Shown here: one piece after another, positions 7,517 to 16,086 of the stretch
How the letters are laid out: every line of letters begins with the position of its first letter
Numbering within the stretch: position 1 is the first letter of the stretch
Source of the DNA: an uncultured Ruminococcus sp.
Lineage (GTDB): Bacteria > Bacillota > Clostridia > Oscillospirales > Ruminococcaceae
Assembly: GCA_937910385.1 (NCBI GenBank)
Contig: CALEPT010000177.1
Coordinates: forward strand, 1-23,557
Reading direction: 5' to 3'
Length of the DNA stretch: 23,557 nt
Notes under the pieces: model-generated
Database searches by the model: none
What the model was told of the DNA's origin: nothing
Seen by the model: the letters and a program-made list of their open reading frames with translations, nothing else
Program-made: the position numbers and the translations under genes

Positions 7517-9447
7517 CATCCTTTGAGATATTTTGAAAGCTTCTTTTTGCGTTTTTCGTAGTACATTTTCTTATCAGCGTCGGTAACGAAGTCAAAGATA
7601 TCTTCATTTTCAGTAGGAACGGCAATTACATATCCGGTGCTTGCACTTAATTTAAACGGATTAATCTTGCTTTCATTAATAGCTTCGATGTTTTGCAAAA
7701 TGGTATCGGTAAGCTGCTTGGCGCTGTGTTCGGTATAATCCGCGCCGAAAACGATGAATTCGTCGCCTCCGAAGCGGCAGTATACCTCGCCGTTTACACA
7801 CGACTGCCGCAGAACGTCCGCTACATTGCGGATAGCGTTATCTCCGACACTGTGACCGTAGGTGTCATTAATTTTTTTCAGACCGTCGAGGTCGATGAAC
7901 ATGAGCATGACCTCTTTTCCCTGCGTCACGCATTCATGGTACTGCTGTGCGGTCGCCTGAATGAAGCCGTTGCGGTTGTAAATTCCGGAGAATGTATCCT
8001 GCACATACAGCTTGCCGAGTCTATCAACAGCATATTCAAGACATATTAGCTTTCGGATATTTTCAAGCGAATTGCTGACGCTTATGCAGAAGGTCTCAAA
8101 CATCGAATTGTGCAGAGGGATTTTAGCATTGAGAATGACCATATATCCAAGACAGCGTTCTGCGAAATGGAGAGGTATCACATAGTAAAATTTCCCGGAT
8201 CCATCATTGTCTGCAATAGAAGGAATAATACTGCGAGAGGCAATTTTGTGGGGCTGATAGAACTCTCCGCGAACATATGCTATGGCAGCGATCATGTCTT
8301 CTGTGTATTTATCCGGTATATTGATATTTCCGATAACATCTGATGAGGTTATATCTACAGCTGAGTCTGAATCCCAGTTTTCGCAAAGACAGAAGTAGAA
8401 TTCCTCGGGATCAATACTGACGACAAATTTTTTCAGTGAGTCGATATATTCGTGAAAGGTATTACAAGCAAGGAGATCGCAGGATAGCTTATTTATTACC
8501 ATTGAGTAATCCTGAGAACGCTGAAACTTGAGATAGTTGCGGTAATTAAGCTTTTTAAACTCCGATATATCGCTGAGAATATTTTCACAGCAGCCGCAGC
8601 TTTCAGTGAACTTTGCAGACATATTCAGGATAATATTTCTTTTCTGAGAAAGGTTATTGAAATGGTTGTACAGCATTTTGCAGGCGAGACGGCCGGAGAG
8701 AGAAAGAGGTCTTTCAACTGAAGTTAATTCAACCTGATAATTGTGATTGCTGTAGGTATTGTCAAAACCGGTAACTGCTATATCATCGGGGACTGACAGA
8801 CCCTCGTCAGAAAGGCGATTTATAGCCGAGGCGGCCATTACATCATTTGCGCAGATAATTGCCTGCGGAAGCCCATCAGCTTTAGACAGAAGACTTTCTA
8901 CAGCAGCGCGTCCGGAGGGAGCGCGGAAGTCTCCGTAATAAATATAGTCGTCGTTGACAGATATATTATTTTCCTTTAGAACCTCGAGAAAAGCACTCAT
9001 ACGGTCTGCACTTTCCGGATTATCTTGCGGACCGGAGATATAGGCAAATTTTGTGAAGCCGTGTTTTTTGATCATGTGCTCTGTTATCTGACGCATAGCA
9101 GTTTTGTTATCGATACCTATATGATACAGATAAGGAATATCATTATCAATACTTACTGCTGGTATACCTGCTGCTTTTATGCGGGCAAGAATATCGTTGA
9201 CTACCGGCTGATAAGCAAGAGTATTTGTAAGGAGTATAGCTCCGTCAAAGTCACTGAAATCAGGCAGATTGAAAATATTGAATTCGCCTGTATCATGGCG
9301 CGGATTATCGAGGGCTCCGCTAAAAGATATAAAGGCGGATATGTTAAGATCAAATTCAGCAGCAGAAGAAGCGATGCCGTTGAGGATAGAACTCTGATAG
9401 CTTTGATTTATTTCTTCGATAATTACTGCGATCTTATATGATGCCAA
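7516..9447 (-). CDS. LacI-type sensor domain fused to GGDEF diguanylate cyclase
   Basis: A 643-residue protein without membrane segments. Residues about 1-275 are a periplasmic-binding-protein-like sugar sensor of the LacI/GalR kind, starting YKIAVIIEEINQSYQ with no helix-turn-helix before it. It has IICANDVMAASAI and DIAVTGFDN, typical of that fold. An ESCGCC cysteine motif follows near residue 290, then about 170 residues I cannot assign, then a GGDEF domain with DLDGLKKINDTYGH and an intact GGDEF at 560-564. The inhibitory RxxD site is absent (V and E at those positions). It probably makes c-di-GMP in response to a small ligand. The start used is TTG 9447, because AAAGGAG lies at 9459-9465; ATG at 9477 is in frame but has no ribosome site and would translate through it. 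Confidence 0.85.
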   Translation of the reverse strand: MASYKIAVIIEEINQSYQSSILNGIASSAAEFDLNISAFISFSGALDNPRHDTGEFNIFNLPDFSDFDGAILLTNTLAYQPVVNDILARIKAAGIPAVSIDNDIPYLYHIGIDNKTAMRQITEHMIKKHGFTKFAYISGPQDNPESADRMSAFLEVLKENNISVNDDYIYYGDFRAPSGRAAVESLLSKADGLPQAIICANDVMAASAINRLSDEGLSVPDDIAVTGFDNTYSNHNYQVELTSVERPLSLSGRLACKMLYNHFNNLSQKRNIILNMSAKFTESCGCCENILSDISEFKKLNYRNYLKFQRSQDYSMVINKLSCDLLACNTFHEYIDSLKKFVVSIDPEEFYFCLCENWDSDSAVDITSSDVIGNINIPDKYTEDMIAAIAYVRGEFYQPHKIASRSIIPSIADNDGSGKFYYVIPLHFAERCLGYMVILNAKIPLHNSMFETFCISVSNSLENIRKLICLEYAVDRLGKLYVQDTFSGIYNRNGFIQATAQQYHECVTQGKEVMLMFIDLDGLKKINDTYGHSVGDNAIRNVADVLRQSCVNGEVYCRFGGDEFIVFGADYTEHSAKQLTDTILQNIEAINESKINPFKLSASTGYVIAVPTENEDIFDFVTDADKKMYYEKRKKKLSKYLKG

Positions 9448-9495
9448 AACGAACTCATCTCCTTTATTGCAGAGCATATACTATTTCTCGTTAAT

Positions 9496-9525
9496 ATTAT
9501 ACAATATTTTACGTAAAAAAGTCAA
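9496..9525 (-). promoter_or_regulatory. promoter of the sensor-GGDEF gene
   Basis: On the minus strand TTGACT (9525-9520) and TATAAT (9501-9496) are separated by 18 bases. The -10 box lies about 50 bases from the preferred TTG start and only about 20 bases from the upstream ATG, which also favours the TTG. Confidence 0.7.
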
Positions 9526-9567
9526 TGGCATTGTATTATATTATTTATTGGAAATATTCATTTTTTA

Positions 9568-9696
9568 TTAATAACATATATGGTCAAGTATATCGATGAT
9601 GCCAATTATTTCAGAGATTGCGCATATAGCGTGATAATTAAATTCTGTATTCTGAGAAGACTTTGCACTATCATGATAAAATGTTTTTCCTTCCAA
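9568..9696 (-). CDS. candidate small protein, 42 residues
   Basis: A short ORF with TTG start at 9696 and an AGGTG ribosome-site match seven bases upstream, ending TAA at 9570-9568. It reads MEGKTFYHDSAKSSQ..., then a hydrophobic-leaning C-terminal half with AICAISEIIGIIDILDHICY. No family is recognised. It sits between promoter cassette copy 2 and the promoter of the GGDEF gene. The corresponding place beside cassette copy 1 has a faintly similar minus-strand reading (VVFQDDRKYVKK), suggesting a decayed relative. It may be spurious, since it has no clear promoter of its own. Confidence 0.35.
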   Translation of the reverse strand: MEGKTFYHDSAKSSQNTEFNYHAICAISEIIGIIDILDHICY

Positions 9697-9719
9697 ATCC
9701 TATCACCTGAAATCTGACA

Positions 9720-9755
9720 CTAAGTATTGCTTTTTTATACATTATATGGTATAAT
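9720..9755 (+). promoter_or_regulatory. strong promoter cassette, copy 2
   Basis: CTAAGTATTGCTTTTTT (9720-9736) and ATATGGTATAAT (9744-9755) match copy 1 at 4031-4066, including the 7-base gap. The -35 is TTGCTT (9727-9732) and the -10 is TATAAT (9750-9755) with TGG extension, spacer 17. It drives the exporter gene at 9812 and perhaps the long operon behind it. Confidence 0.75.
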
Positions 9756-9811
9756 AAAAATATCTGGGTCGGGAAATGACTGTGATTATTTTTGTTAAGA
9801 GAGGGTAAAAT

Positions 9812-10288
9812 ATGTTAAAAAAATATCTGATAACATTTCTGATATCAATGGTGCCGATAGTCGAGCTGCGCGGCGGTATCCCTATAGGTGTGGGAATGGG
9901 TGTGAAATGGCAGACTGCGGTCGCTATATGCATGGTCGGGAACATGATACCTGTACCTTTTATCTTCTTCTTTGCGCGCAAGATACTCGAATGGGGCAAG
10001 GACAAGCCGGTCATCGGCAAATTCTTTACATGGTGTCTTGAAAAGGGGCATCACGGCGGCGAAAAGCTAACTGAGAAGGCGGGTAAGGGAATGTTCCTCG
10101 CACTTATGCTGTTCGTCGGCATACCACTCCCCGGGACGGGAGCGTGGACGGGAACTCTTGCCGCAAGTCTGCTCGACCTCGACTTCAAAAAGAGTATTCT
10201 CGCCGTTATGTGCGGAGTAATACTTGCTGCAATTATCATAACGGTCGCCACTTTGCTCGGAGTCGCGGCTTTCACTGCGGCGAAATGA
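9812..10288 (+). CDS. small multidrug export family membrane protein (COG2426 type)
   Basis: A 158-residue membrane protein with about four hydrophobic segments. The N-terminal VPIVELRGGIPIG and the later GIPLPGTGAW are the signature of the putative small multidrug export family (Sm_multidrug_ex). Despite the name, transport has not been shown for most members; the paired conserved loops resemble re-entrant membrane motifs. The ATG is preceded by GAGAGGG at about 9800. Promoter cassette copy 2 lies just upstream. Its stop overlaps the next start by ATGA, so the two are probably co-translated. Confidence 0.85.
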   Translation: MLKKYLITFLISMVPIVELRGGIPIGVGMGVKWQTAVAICMVGNMIPVPFIFFFARKILEWGKDKPVIGKFFTWCLEKGHHGGEKLTEKAGKGMFLALMLFVGIPLPGTGAWTGTLAASLLDLDFKKSILAVMCGVILAAIIITVATLLGVAAFTAAK

Positions 10289-10869
10289 CGGGCGGCAGCT
10301 ATTCTGAGACTGTACGCAGCCGCATGGAGGAGCTCGGGGTATCCGACCTCGAGCCGCTGTTCCGATTCCGCAGCTATGCCTCGGAGGAGGAGTTCAGTAA
10401 GATGATGCTGGACGTGCGAAAAAGGTCTCGCAACATTGAAAGTATATCGTGGACAGTCATCATCGCAGTGTGCATCGTTCTGTCATTCAAAACGGGCAGC
10501 TTCTATTTTTCAGGATTTGCCGCAGTGGGCGTATACCGCATATACAGCAATATGGTCAAGGCGAAGCGGTTCATAGAAGCGAACTTTGAGGAGCGGAGAA
10601 AGCGCCGCGGTAGCGGCGAGGTGGACGAGTATCTCTGGTTCTTCGATGAGGCCTACATCTCCGACCATGGCGAGAGAGGCTGTTATATCCACAGCTATGG
10701 CAAAGAGGACTTCATCTACCTGAAGAACGGATATATGTTCATCGGAAGCTATGCGAACAAGGGTGCGAACATGACAGGGGATTATATAATTTACCGCGAT
10801 TGTCCCGATAAAGAGGCGTTTATAGCCTTTATCCGCGAGAAGAATCCCAACGCGAGAGTGATGAAATAA
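10285..10869 (+). CDS. YcxB-like membrane-associated protein
   Basis: A 194-residue protein that starts at ATG 10285, inside the stop codon of the exporter gene (ATGA overlap). The reading frame is open further upstream, but only within the exporter gene. Residues about 50-88 form two short hydrophobic segments around SISWTVIIAVCIVL and FYFSGFAAVGVY, and the C-terminal half is soluble. That half (IHSYGKEDFIYLKNGYMFI, then a final EAFIAFIREKN) fits the YcxB-like C-terminal domain, a PH-like family of unknown role. Translational coupling suggests a link with the exporter. The function is unknown. Confidence 0.65.
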   Translation: MTGGSYSETVRSRMEELGVSDLEPLFRFRSYASEEEFSKMMLDVRKRSRNIESISWTVIIAVCIVLSFKTGSFYFSGFAAVGVYRIYSNMVKAKRFIEANFEERRKRRGSGEVDEYLWFFDEAYISDHGERGCYIHSYGKEDFIYLKNGYMFIGSYANKGANMTGDYIIYRDCPDKEAFIAFIREKNPNARVMK

Positions 10870-10932
10870 ATTCGTAATGCGTAATAATTGGCGGACGGAT
10901 TCACAGTTATTCCCGTGTGCGGAGAGCTACTG

Positions 10933-11031
10933 TCTGCCTGTACAGAGTGAGCGAGTTTACGAGCGACAACGTGGAATGGGATTCCAAAGGGACATATGTC
11001 CCTTTGGCGGAGGTCCGCAGGCAGAGCCTCC
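10933..11031. repeat. structured intergenic element before recJ
   Basis: The gap 10870-11083 contains nested inverted repeats. TCTGCCTG (10933-10940) matches CAGGCAGA (11018-11025). GGAAT (10973-10977) matches ATTCC (10981-10985). A 24-base perfect palindrome has halves CCAAAGGGACAT (10984-10995) and its complement (10996-11007). GGAGG (11009-11013) matches CCTCC (11027-11031) and encloses CAGGCAGA, so two folds compete. There is no T-run after the palindrome. It may be a genome-dispersed repeat or a leader RNA; I cannot tell which from one copy. Confidence 0.5.
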
Positions 11032-11083
11032 TATATCTTCCTATATAATAATATTTAATAAACTTTTTGTTAGGAGTTTTCAT

Positions 11084-13111
11084 ATGAAGAAGTGGTCTGT
11101 CGGAGTGCCTGACAGGAATACGGTCTTAAAGCTTATGACGGGCTGCGGCGTCAGCTCGCTGACCGCAGCTGCTATCGCCGCAAAGGGCTATTCTGCGCCA
11201 GAGTCGGTCATGGAGAGCTTGAATGTCGGCGAGCTCTCTGATCCGTTTCTCATAAAGGATATGCGTGAGGCTGCCGATACCATAAACGCCGCTATCGACG
11301 GCGGCGAGCGCATCTGCGTTTACGGCGACTACGACTGCGACGGGATAATGTCAACCGTCATTCTTTACTCCTATCTGCTCGAGACGGGCGCGGACGTTAC
11401 CTACTATATCCCCGAGAGGGCGGAGGGCTATGGTCTCAACAAAAAAGCCGTGGACAGGCTATCCGACGACGGGGTGACCCTTATCGTTACGGTCGACAAC
11501 GGCATTGCCGCCATTGCCGAGGCGGAGTACATATACGCGCTCGGAATGAAGCTCGTCGTCACTGACCATCATCAGCAGGGAGAGGCACTACCGCGTGCGG
11601 AGGCTGTCGTTGATACGCACAGACGCGACTGCTTCTCTCCGTTCAAGTATATGTGCGGTGCAGGTATCGCGCTCAAGCTTATTGCAGCTCTTGACGGCGG
11701 CGACTGTACTATGGCGCTCGAGCAGTTCGGCGACCTTGCTGCCATTGCAACGGTCGCGGATATCGTCAGTCTCACGGGAGAGAACAGATTCCTGACCACA
11801 TACGGCATTGAGTTGATCGAAAACAGCGACCGCCCTGCGCTCATGGCACTCAAGGATGTCTGCGGGCTCACCGATAAGCCCATAAATTCGCAGTGTATCG
11901 GCTTCGGTATTGCCCCGAGGATAAATGCTGCGGGACGCTTTGGGTCGCCGAAAACAGCGGTTGAGCTGTTTCTGTGCGAGGACTATGACAGGGCACTTTC
12001 CATTGCACAGGAACTCGATAGACTGAATAATATGAGAAAACAGAGGGAAAATGATATCATTTCCGATATTTATTCCATGATAGACAGCGACCCGTACCTC
12101 ACGGCGGGCAGAGTCATCTTCCTTTGTGGGAAGGGCTGGCACCACGGCGTTATCGGCATTGTTGCCTCGCGTATAATGGAGCAGCTCGGTAAGCCGTGCT
12201 TCATAGCCTCGGAGTTTGAGGGAGAAATAAGGGGCTCGGCGCGCTCGTTCGGCGAATTTTCGATATTCGGCGCGCTTTCGTATGCGGAGCAGTCGCTTGA
12301 AAAGTACGGTGGTCACCCCGGAGCAGGAGGTTTCACGATAAAGGCGGGCATGAGCGGAGTTTTCCGCGATATGCTGGAGGAGTATGCTCTGAAAAATCAC
12401 AGGATAATGCCCCTGCCGACGCTTTCCGCAGACAGTCCTGCAGCTCCGTCCGAGCTGACGGTCGAGAACGTGAGGGGACTTTCGCTCCTCGAACCGTTCG
12501 GCGCGGATAACGAAAAACCGCTTTTCTTCATAGGCGGCGCTGAGCTCACGGAGGTCGTCCCTCTTTCGGACGGGGCGCACTCAAAGCTTAAGCTCAAAGC
12601 AGGCTTTGCGCGGATAGAGGCGCTGATATTCCGCACACCGCCGTCGGAGCTGCCCGTTGCGGTCGGTGAGCAGTGCGACATGATAGTCACCCTCGGGATA
12701 AACTCATTCCGCGGCAAAGAATCAGTGAATATAATTATATCGGACATACGTCCGCACTCGTTCGAGCAGAGCAAATACTTCGCGGCGCTTTCCTCATTTG
12801 AGGCATTCATGCGCGGCGAGGAGCTGCCGCCGAACTACTACCCGAGTATGTATCCCGAAAGGGACGAGGCGGCGCAGGTCTACAGAGCAATCCCCGAGAG
12901 TGGGATACCGCTCGACAGGCTGTATATGGCATTCAGCGGCAGGGGACTGAACTACTGCAAGCTGCGTCTCTCGCTCGAGGCGTTTCGCGAGCTCGGTCTC
13001 GTGAGTATTTCGGGCACCGACCAGAGGGTAGAGCGTGTTAAGGTCACAAAAAAAGCAGACCTTGCCTCCGCACCTGTGCTCGTGCGGCTAAGAGCCTGTA
13101 TCAAGGGCTAA
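11084..13111 (+). CDS. recJ: single-stranded-DNA-specific exonuclease RecJ
   Basis: A 675-residue DHH-family 5'-3' exonuclease used in recombination and repair. The metal-binding motifs are intact: DYDCDG at 82-87, DHH at 161-163 and GGHPGAGG with its His at 411. An OB-like DNA-binding region follows, and then about 110 residues beyond the usual end that look like a small helical or winged-helix domain (LDRLYMAFSGRGLNYCKLRLSLEAFRELGLV). The frame is open from 10877, but TTAGGAG at about 11070-11076 and the MKKW start favour ATG 11084; the longer version would read through the structured element. It precedes rel by 23 bases, as in many Firmicutes. Confidence 0.94.
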   Translation: MKKWSVGVPDRNTVLKLMTGCGVSSLTAAAIAAKGYSAPESVMESLNVGELSDPFLIKDMREAADTINAAIDGGERICVYGDYDCDGIMSTVILYSYLLETGADVTYYIPERAEGYGLNKKAVDRLSDDGVTLIVTVDNGIAAIAEAEYIYALGMKLVVTDHHQQGEALPRAEAVVDTHRRDCFSPFKYMCGAGIALKLIAALDGGDCTMALEQFGDLAAIATVADIVSLTGENRFLTTYGIELIENSDRPALMALKDVCGLTDKPINSQCIGFGIAPRINAAGRFGSPKTAVELFLCEDYDRALSIAQELDRLNNMRKQRENDIISDIYSMIDSDPYLTAGRVIFLCGKGWHHGVIGIVASRIMEQLGKPCFIASEFEGEIRGSARSFGEFSIFGALSYAEQSLEKYGGHPGAGGFTIKAGMSGVFRDMLEEYALKNHRIMPLPTLSADSPAAPSELTVENVRGLSLLEPFGADNEKPLFFIGGAELTEVVPLSDGAHSKLKLKAGFARIEALIFRTPPSELPVAVGEQCDMIVTLGINSFRGKESVNIIISDIRPHSFEQSKYFAALSSFEAFMRGEELPPNYYPSMYPERDEAAQVYRAIPESGIPLDRLYMAFSGRGLNYCKLRLSLEAFRELGLVSISGTDQRVERVKVTKKADLASAPVLVRLRACIKG

Positions 13112-13134
13112 CAAGCGTTTAAGGAGAGTTCGTT

Positions 13135-15432
13135 ATGACAGATGATATGAATGTTTCCAATCTCATACATCAGGATATTGAGGTGCCTATCCCCGAGACT
13201 GCTGACATTAAGAATACACAGGAGTACCTGAAAAATTTCCCCGATTACGACGATAATTTCACTATCGAGATGATAATACAGAAGGTGCTCACGGACGACA
13301 AACAGTATGACCTGAGCAAGATAATCTCGGCTTATGAGTTTGCGGCAAGGGCGCATGAGGGACAGAAGCGCTCGTCGGGGCAAGCATATATAATCCACCC
13401 TCTTGCAGTTGCGTATATCCTCCTCGAGCTCGGCATGGACACCGATACTATATGCGCGGCTCTCCTGCACGATGTCGTTGAGGACACTCCCGCGACCCTC
13501 GATGACCTCAAGAAGCGCTTCGGTCAGGACGTCGCTCTGCTCGTGGACGGAGTGACAAAGCTGGGTAAGATACCACTTTTCACCAAGGAGGAGCAGCAGG
13601 CTGAGAATATCCGCAAGATACTCCTTGCCATGTCGCAGGACATAAGGGTCATGATAATCAAGCTCGCCGACAGGCTGCACAATATGCGCACGCTGAAATA
13701 CCGTCCGATAGAAAAACAGCGAAATACTGCACTTGAAACTATGAACATCTACGCGCCGATAGCTCATCGTCTCGGCATACGCGCGATAAAGGAGGAGCTC
13801 GAGGATCTTTCCTTCCGCTACCTCGATCCTTATGCCTACTCAGAGATAGAGAGCATTCTCGAGAACAACAAGGAGGAGCGCGAGAAGTTCATCGAGACTA
13901 TAAAGGAGCGCATAGCACAGCGCTTCAGCTCGGAGGAATTCACCGAACCGCCGCAGATAGACGGCAGAGTCAAGAGCATTTACAGCATATACAAGAAGAT
14001 ATTTCTCCACCACAAGAGCATAGACGAGATATATGACAAGTACGCCGTGAGAATAATCGTGACCACGATTGCCGAGTGCTACAATGTGCTTGGACTGATA
14101 CACGATATGTTCCGTCCGCTGCCAAACCGATTCAAGGACTATATCTCCACGCCTAAGTCGAATATGTACCAGTCGCTCCACACTACAGTCCTCGGCACGG
14201 AGGGAATACCGTTCGAGGTGCAGATAAGAACGTGGGATATGCACGAGACTGCGGAGTACGGTATCGCCGCGCACTGGAAGTACAAGGAGGGTATTCAGGG
14301 CAAGGACAAAATGGAACAGCGCCTTGCGTGGGTACGCCAGATAATTGAGGCGCAGCAGACCTCCGACGATGTAGAGGAGATAGTCCGCATAATCAAGACT
14401 GACCTCGCCCCCGAGGATATCGTCGTTATGACTCCCAAGGGTATGTCGGTGGATCTGCCTGTCGGCTCTACCGTTATAGATTTTGCCTACCGCATACACA
14501 CACAGATAGGTCACAAGACCATAGGAGCGAAGGTTGACGGCAGGATAGTTCCGCTCGATTATCAGCTTCAGACAGGTCAGATATGCGAGATACTTACCAG
14601 CCGCGACCCCGAAAAGGGACCCAACCGCGCATGGCTCAATATAGTAAGGACCAACGAGGCACGCTCTAAGATACGCTCGTGGTTCAAAAAGGAGCGCCGC
14701 GAGGAGAATATTATCGAGGGCAAAGCGGAGCTCGAAAGAGAGTTCAAAAAGCACCGCATAAAGCTTTCCGAGGATGAGTATCACGACTTCCTTGCAGACG
14801 ACTTCAAGCGCCATAACTGCGAGACACTCGAGGATTTCTACGCCTCTATCGGTTACGGAGGTATTCCGCTTTCAAAGATAATCCCGCGGCTGAAGGACAA
14901 GTATGAGAAGCTCCACGCAGACGACGAGCCTTCGGTCGTTCCGCTGATACAGCCGAAGCCTACATCGTCGAAAAGCAGTATCATACTCGACAAGGTTGAC
15001 GACCTTGTGATAAAGTTCGCGCAGTGCTGCAACCCGCTCCCCGGAGACGAGATAGTCGGATTCATCACGCGCGGCTACGGCATTTCGGTACACACGGTCA
15101 ACTGCACTAACTACAAGGCGGCGCTGAGCCGCAACGACCCCGAGGAGCTTGCACGCTGGTGCGACATACAGTGGTCTGAGAACAGTGATTCACAGCTTCA
15201 GACGAGCTTTGAGGTAACGGCGACAGACCGCGTGGGACTCGTTTACGATATCTCGGCAGTCCTGCTTGAAGCGAGAGTGCCGATCGTGCACTCCGCGTCG
15301 AGAGTCCTCAAGAACGGCAACGCGCTCTTCGAGGGGACTATCGTCATCGCGAGCACCGAGCAGCTGAAAAATCTGTTCGATAAGCTCAGAAGGATAAAGG
15401 GCGTTATCTCTGTTGAGAGATCGTCGATATGA
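13135..15432 (+). CDS. rel: bifunctional (p)ppGpp synthetase/hydrolase Rel
   Basis: A 765-residue long RSH enzyme controlling the stringent response. Domains in order: HD hydrolase with HDVVED at 112-117; synthetase domain at about 240-370; TGS domain from about 415; zinc-finger-like region with CCNPLPGDEI near 630; and ACT domain over the last 75 residues. RFKD at 332-335 in the synthetase domain is the version found in bifunctional enzymes, and the hydrolase residues are intact, so both making and breaking (p)ppGpp are expected. The ribosome site AAGGAGAG is just upstream. The usual Firmicute neighbours apt and dtd are missing from this copy of the recJ-rel-MBL-hemZ cluster. Confidence 0.96.
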   Translation: MTDDMNVSNLIHQDIEVPIPETADIKNTQEYLKNFPDYDDNFTIEMIIQKVLTDDKQYDLSKIISAYEFAARAHEGQKRSSGQAYIIHPLAVAYILLELGMDTDTICAALLHDVVEDTPATLDDLKKRFGQDVALLVDGVTKLGKIPLFTKEEQQAENIRKILLAMSQDIRVMIIKLADRLHNMRTLKYRPIEKQRNTALETMNIYAPIAHRLGIRAIKEELEDLSFRYLDPYAYSEIESILENNKEEREKFIETIKERIAQRFSSEEFTEPPQIDGRVKSIYSIYKKIFLHHKSIDEIYDKYAVRIIVTTIAECYNVLGLIHDMFRPLPNRFKDYISTPKSNMYQSLHTTVLGTEGIPFEVQIRTWDMHETAEYGIAAHWKYKEGIQGKDKMEQRLAWVRQIIEAQQTSDDVEEIVRIIKTDLAPEDIVVMTPKGMSVDLPVGSTVIDFAYRIHTQIGHKTIGAKVDGRIVPLDYQLQTGQICEILTSRDPEKGPNRAWLNIVRTNEARSKIRSWFKKERREENIIEGKAELEREFKKHRIKLSEDEYHDFLADDFKRHNCETLEDFYASIGYGGIPLSKIIPRLKDKYEKLHADDEPSVVPLIQPKPTSSKSSIILDKVDDLVIKFAQCCNPLPGDEIVGFITRGYGISVHTVNCTNYKAALSRNDPEELARWCDIQWSENSDSQLQTSFEVTATDRVGLVYDISAVLLEARVPIVHSASRVLKNGNALFEGTIVIASTEQLKNLFDKLRRIKGVISVERSSI

Positions 15433-15444
15433 GGAGACGATATC

Positions 15445-16086
15445 ATGAAAATATACACCTTACAGCTCGGTGAGCTGCGCTCGAACTGTTACGTGATAGA
15501 GACGGCTCCCGGGCGCTGCGTGGCAGTTGACATCGGAGGAGACAGCAGACTGCTTGCGGAGTTTCTGAAAATGAAGAAGCTGCGTCTGCGCAAGATACTC
15601 CTCACGCACGGTCACTTCGACCATATCGGCGGTGCGGAGGAAATGCATCAGCTCACGGGGGCTGAGGTCTATATCCATGACCTCGATGTTCCGATGCTCA
15701 CAAGCGAGAGTGCCTCGCTCGCTGCTGGTATGTCTATTCGTCCGTTTAAGCCGCTGACCGACTGGACTGCGGTTTGCGGAGACTGCTACATCAATGATGG
15801 AGACTGCACCTTCTGCGTTCTTCACACCCCGGGTCACTCTCGGGGCAGTGTCTGCTACATCTGCGGAGATGTCATTTTCTCAGGCGACACGCTTTTCTGC
15901 TGTTCGGTAGGCAGGACGGATTTCCCGGGGAGCAGTCCGGACGCAATGATGCAGTCTATGCGCAAACTGTACGATCTGGAGGGCGACTATAAGGTCTACC
16001 CAGGGCACAACGAGCCCACCACTCTCGCTTATGAGCGCGAGGTCAATCCATTTATGAGAGAATTCAGGGAAAAGCATTATGAATGA
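15445..16086 (+). CDS. MBL-fold metallo-hydrolase (glyoxalase II-like)
   Basis: A 213-residue cytoplasmic metallo-beta-lactamase-fold protein. The metal-binding HGHFDHIGG begins at residue 55, followed by HTPGHSRGSVC (third histidine region), SGDTLFCCSVGRTDFPG and VYPGHNEPTT, the complete ligand set. It resembles the YqgX/glyoxalase II-like proteins that commonly sit between rel and hemZ in Firmicutes; the true substrate is not established. GGAGACG upstream of the ATG is the ribosome site. Its last 8 bases overlap the hemZ start, indicating translational coupling. Confidence 0.92.
   Translation: MKIYTLQLGELRSNCYVIETAPGRCVAVDIGGDSRLLAEFLKMKKLRLRKILLTHGHFDHIGGAEEMHQLTGAEVYIHDLDVPMLTSESASLAAGMSIRPFKPLTDWTAVCGDCYINDGDCTFCVLHTPGHSRGSVCYICGDVIFSGDTLFCCSVGRTDFPGSSPDAMMQSMRKLYDLEGDYKVYPGHNEPTTLAYEREVNPFMREFREKHYE

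Larger units (their letters stand above)
9448..9811. other. 364-base intergenic region between divergent genes
   Basis: It holds the promoter of the sensor-GGDEF gene (9496-9525, minus), a candidate small minus-strand ORF (9568-9696), and promoter cassette copy 2 (9720-9755, plus) for the exporter gene. The remaining sequence is AT-rich with nothing recognised. Confidence 0.6.

Noticed and set aside
9448..9477. Upstream ATG start for the sensor-GGDEF protein
   Set aside because: It has no ribosome site, and AAAGGAG lies inside the extension; kept only as an alternative.
10877..11083. 69-codon N-terminal extension of RecJ
   Set aside because: It would translate the structured intergenic element and the recJ ribosome site; ATG 11084 fits family starts.
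13840..14814. 324-codon minus-strand ORF antisense to rel
   Set aside because: Shadow of a strongly supported rel gene; antisense open frames are common in this codon usage. The same holds for 11588-12580, 16637-17461 and 13108-13767.
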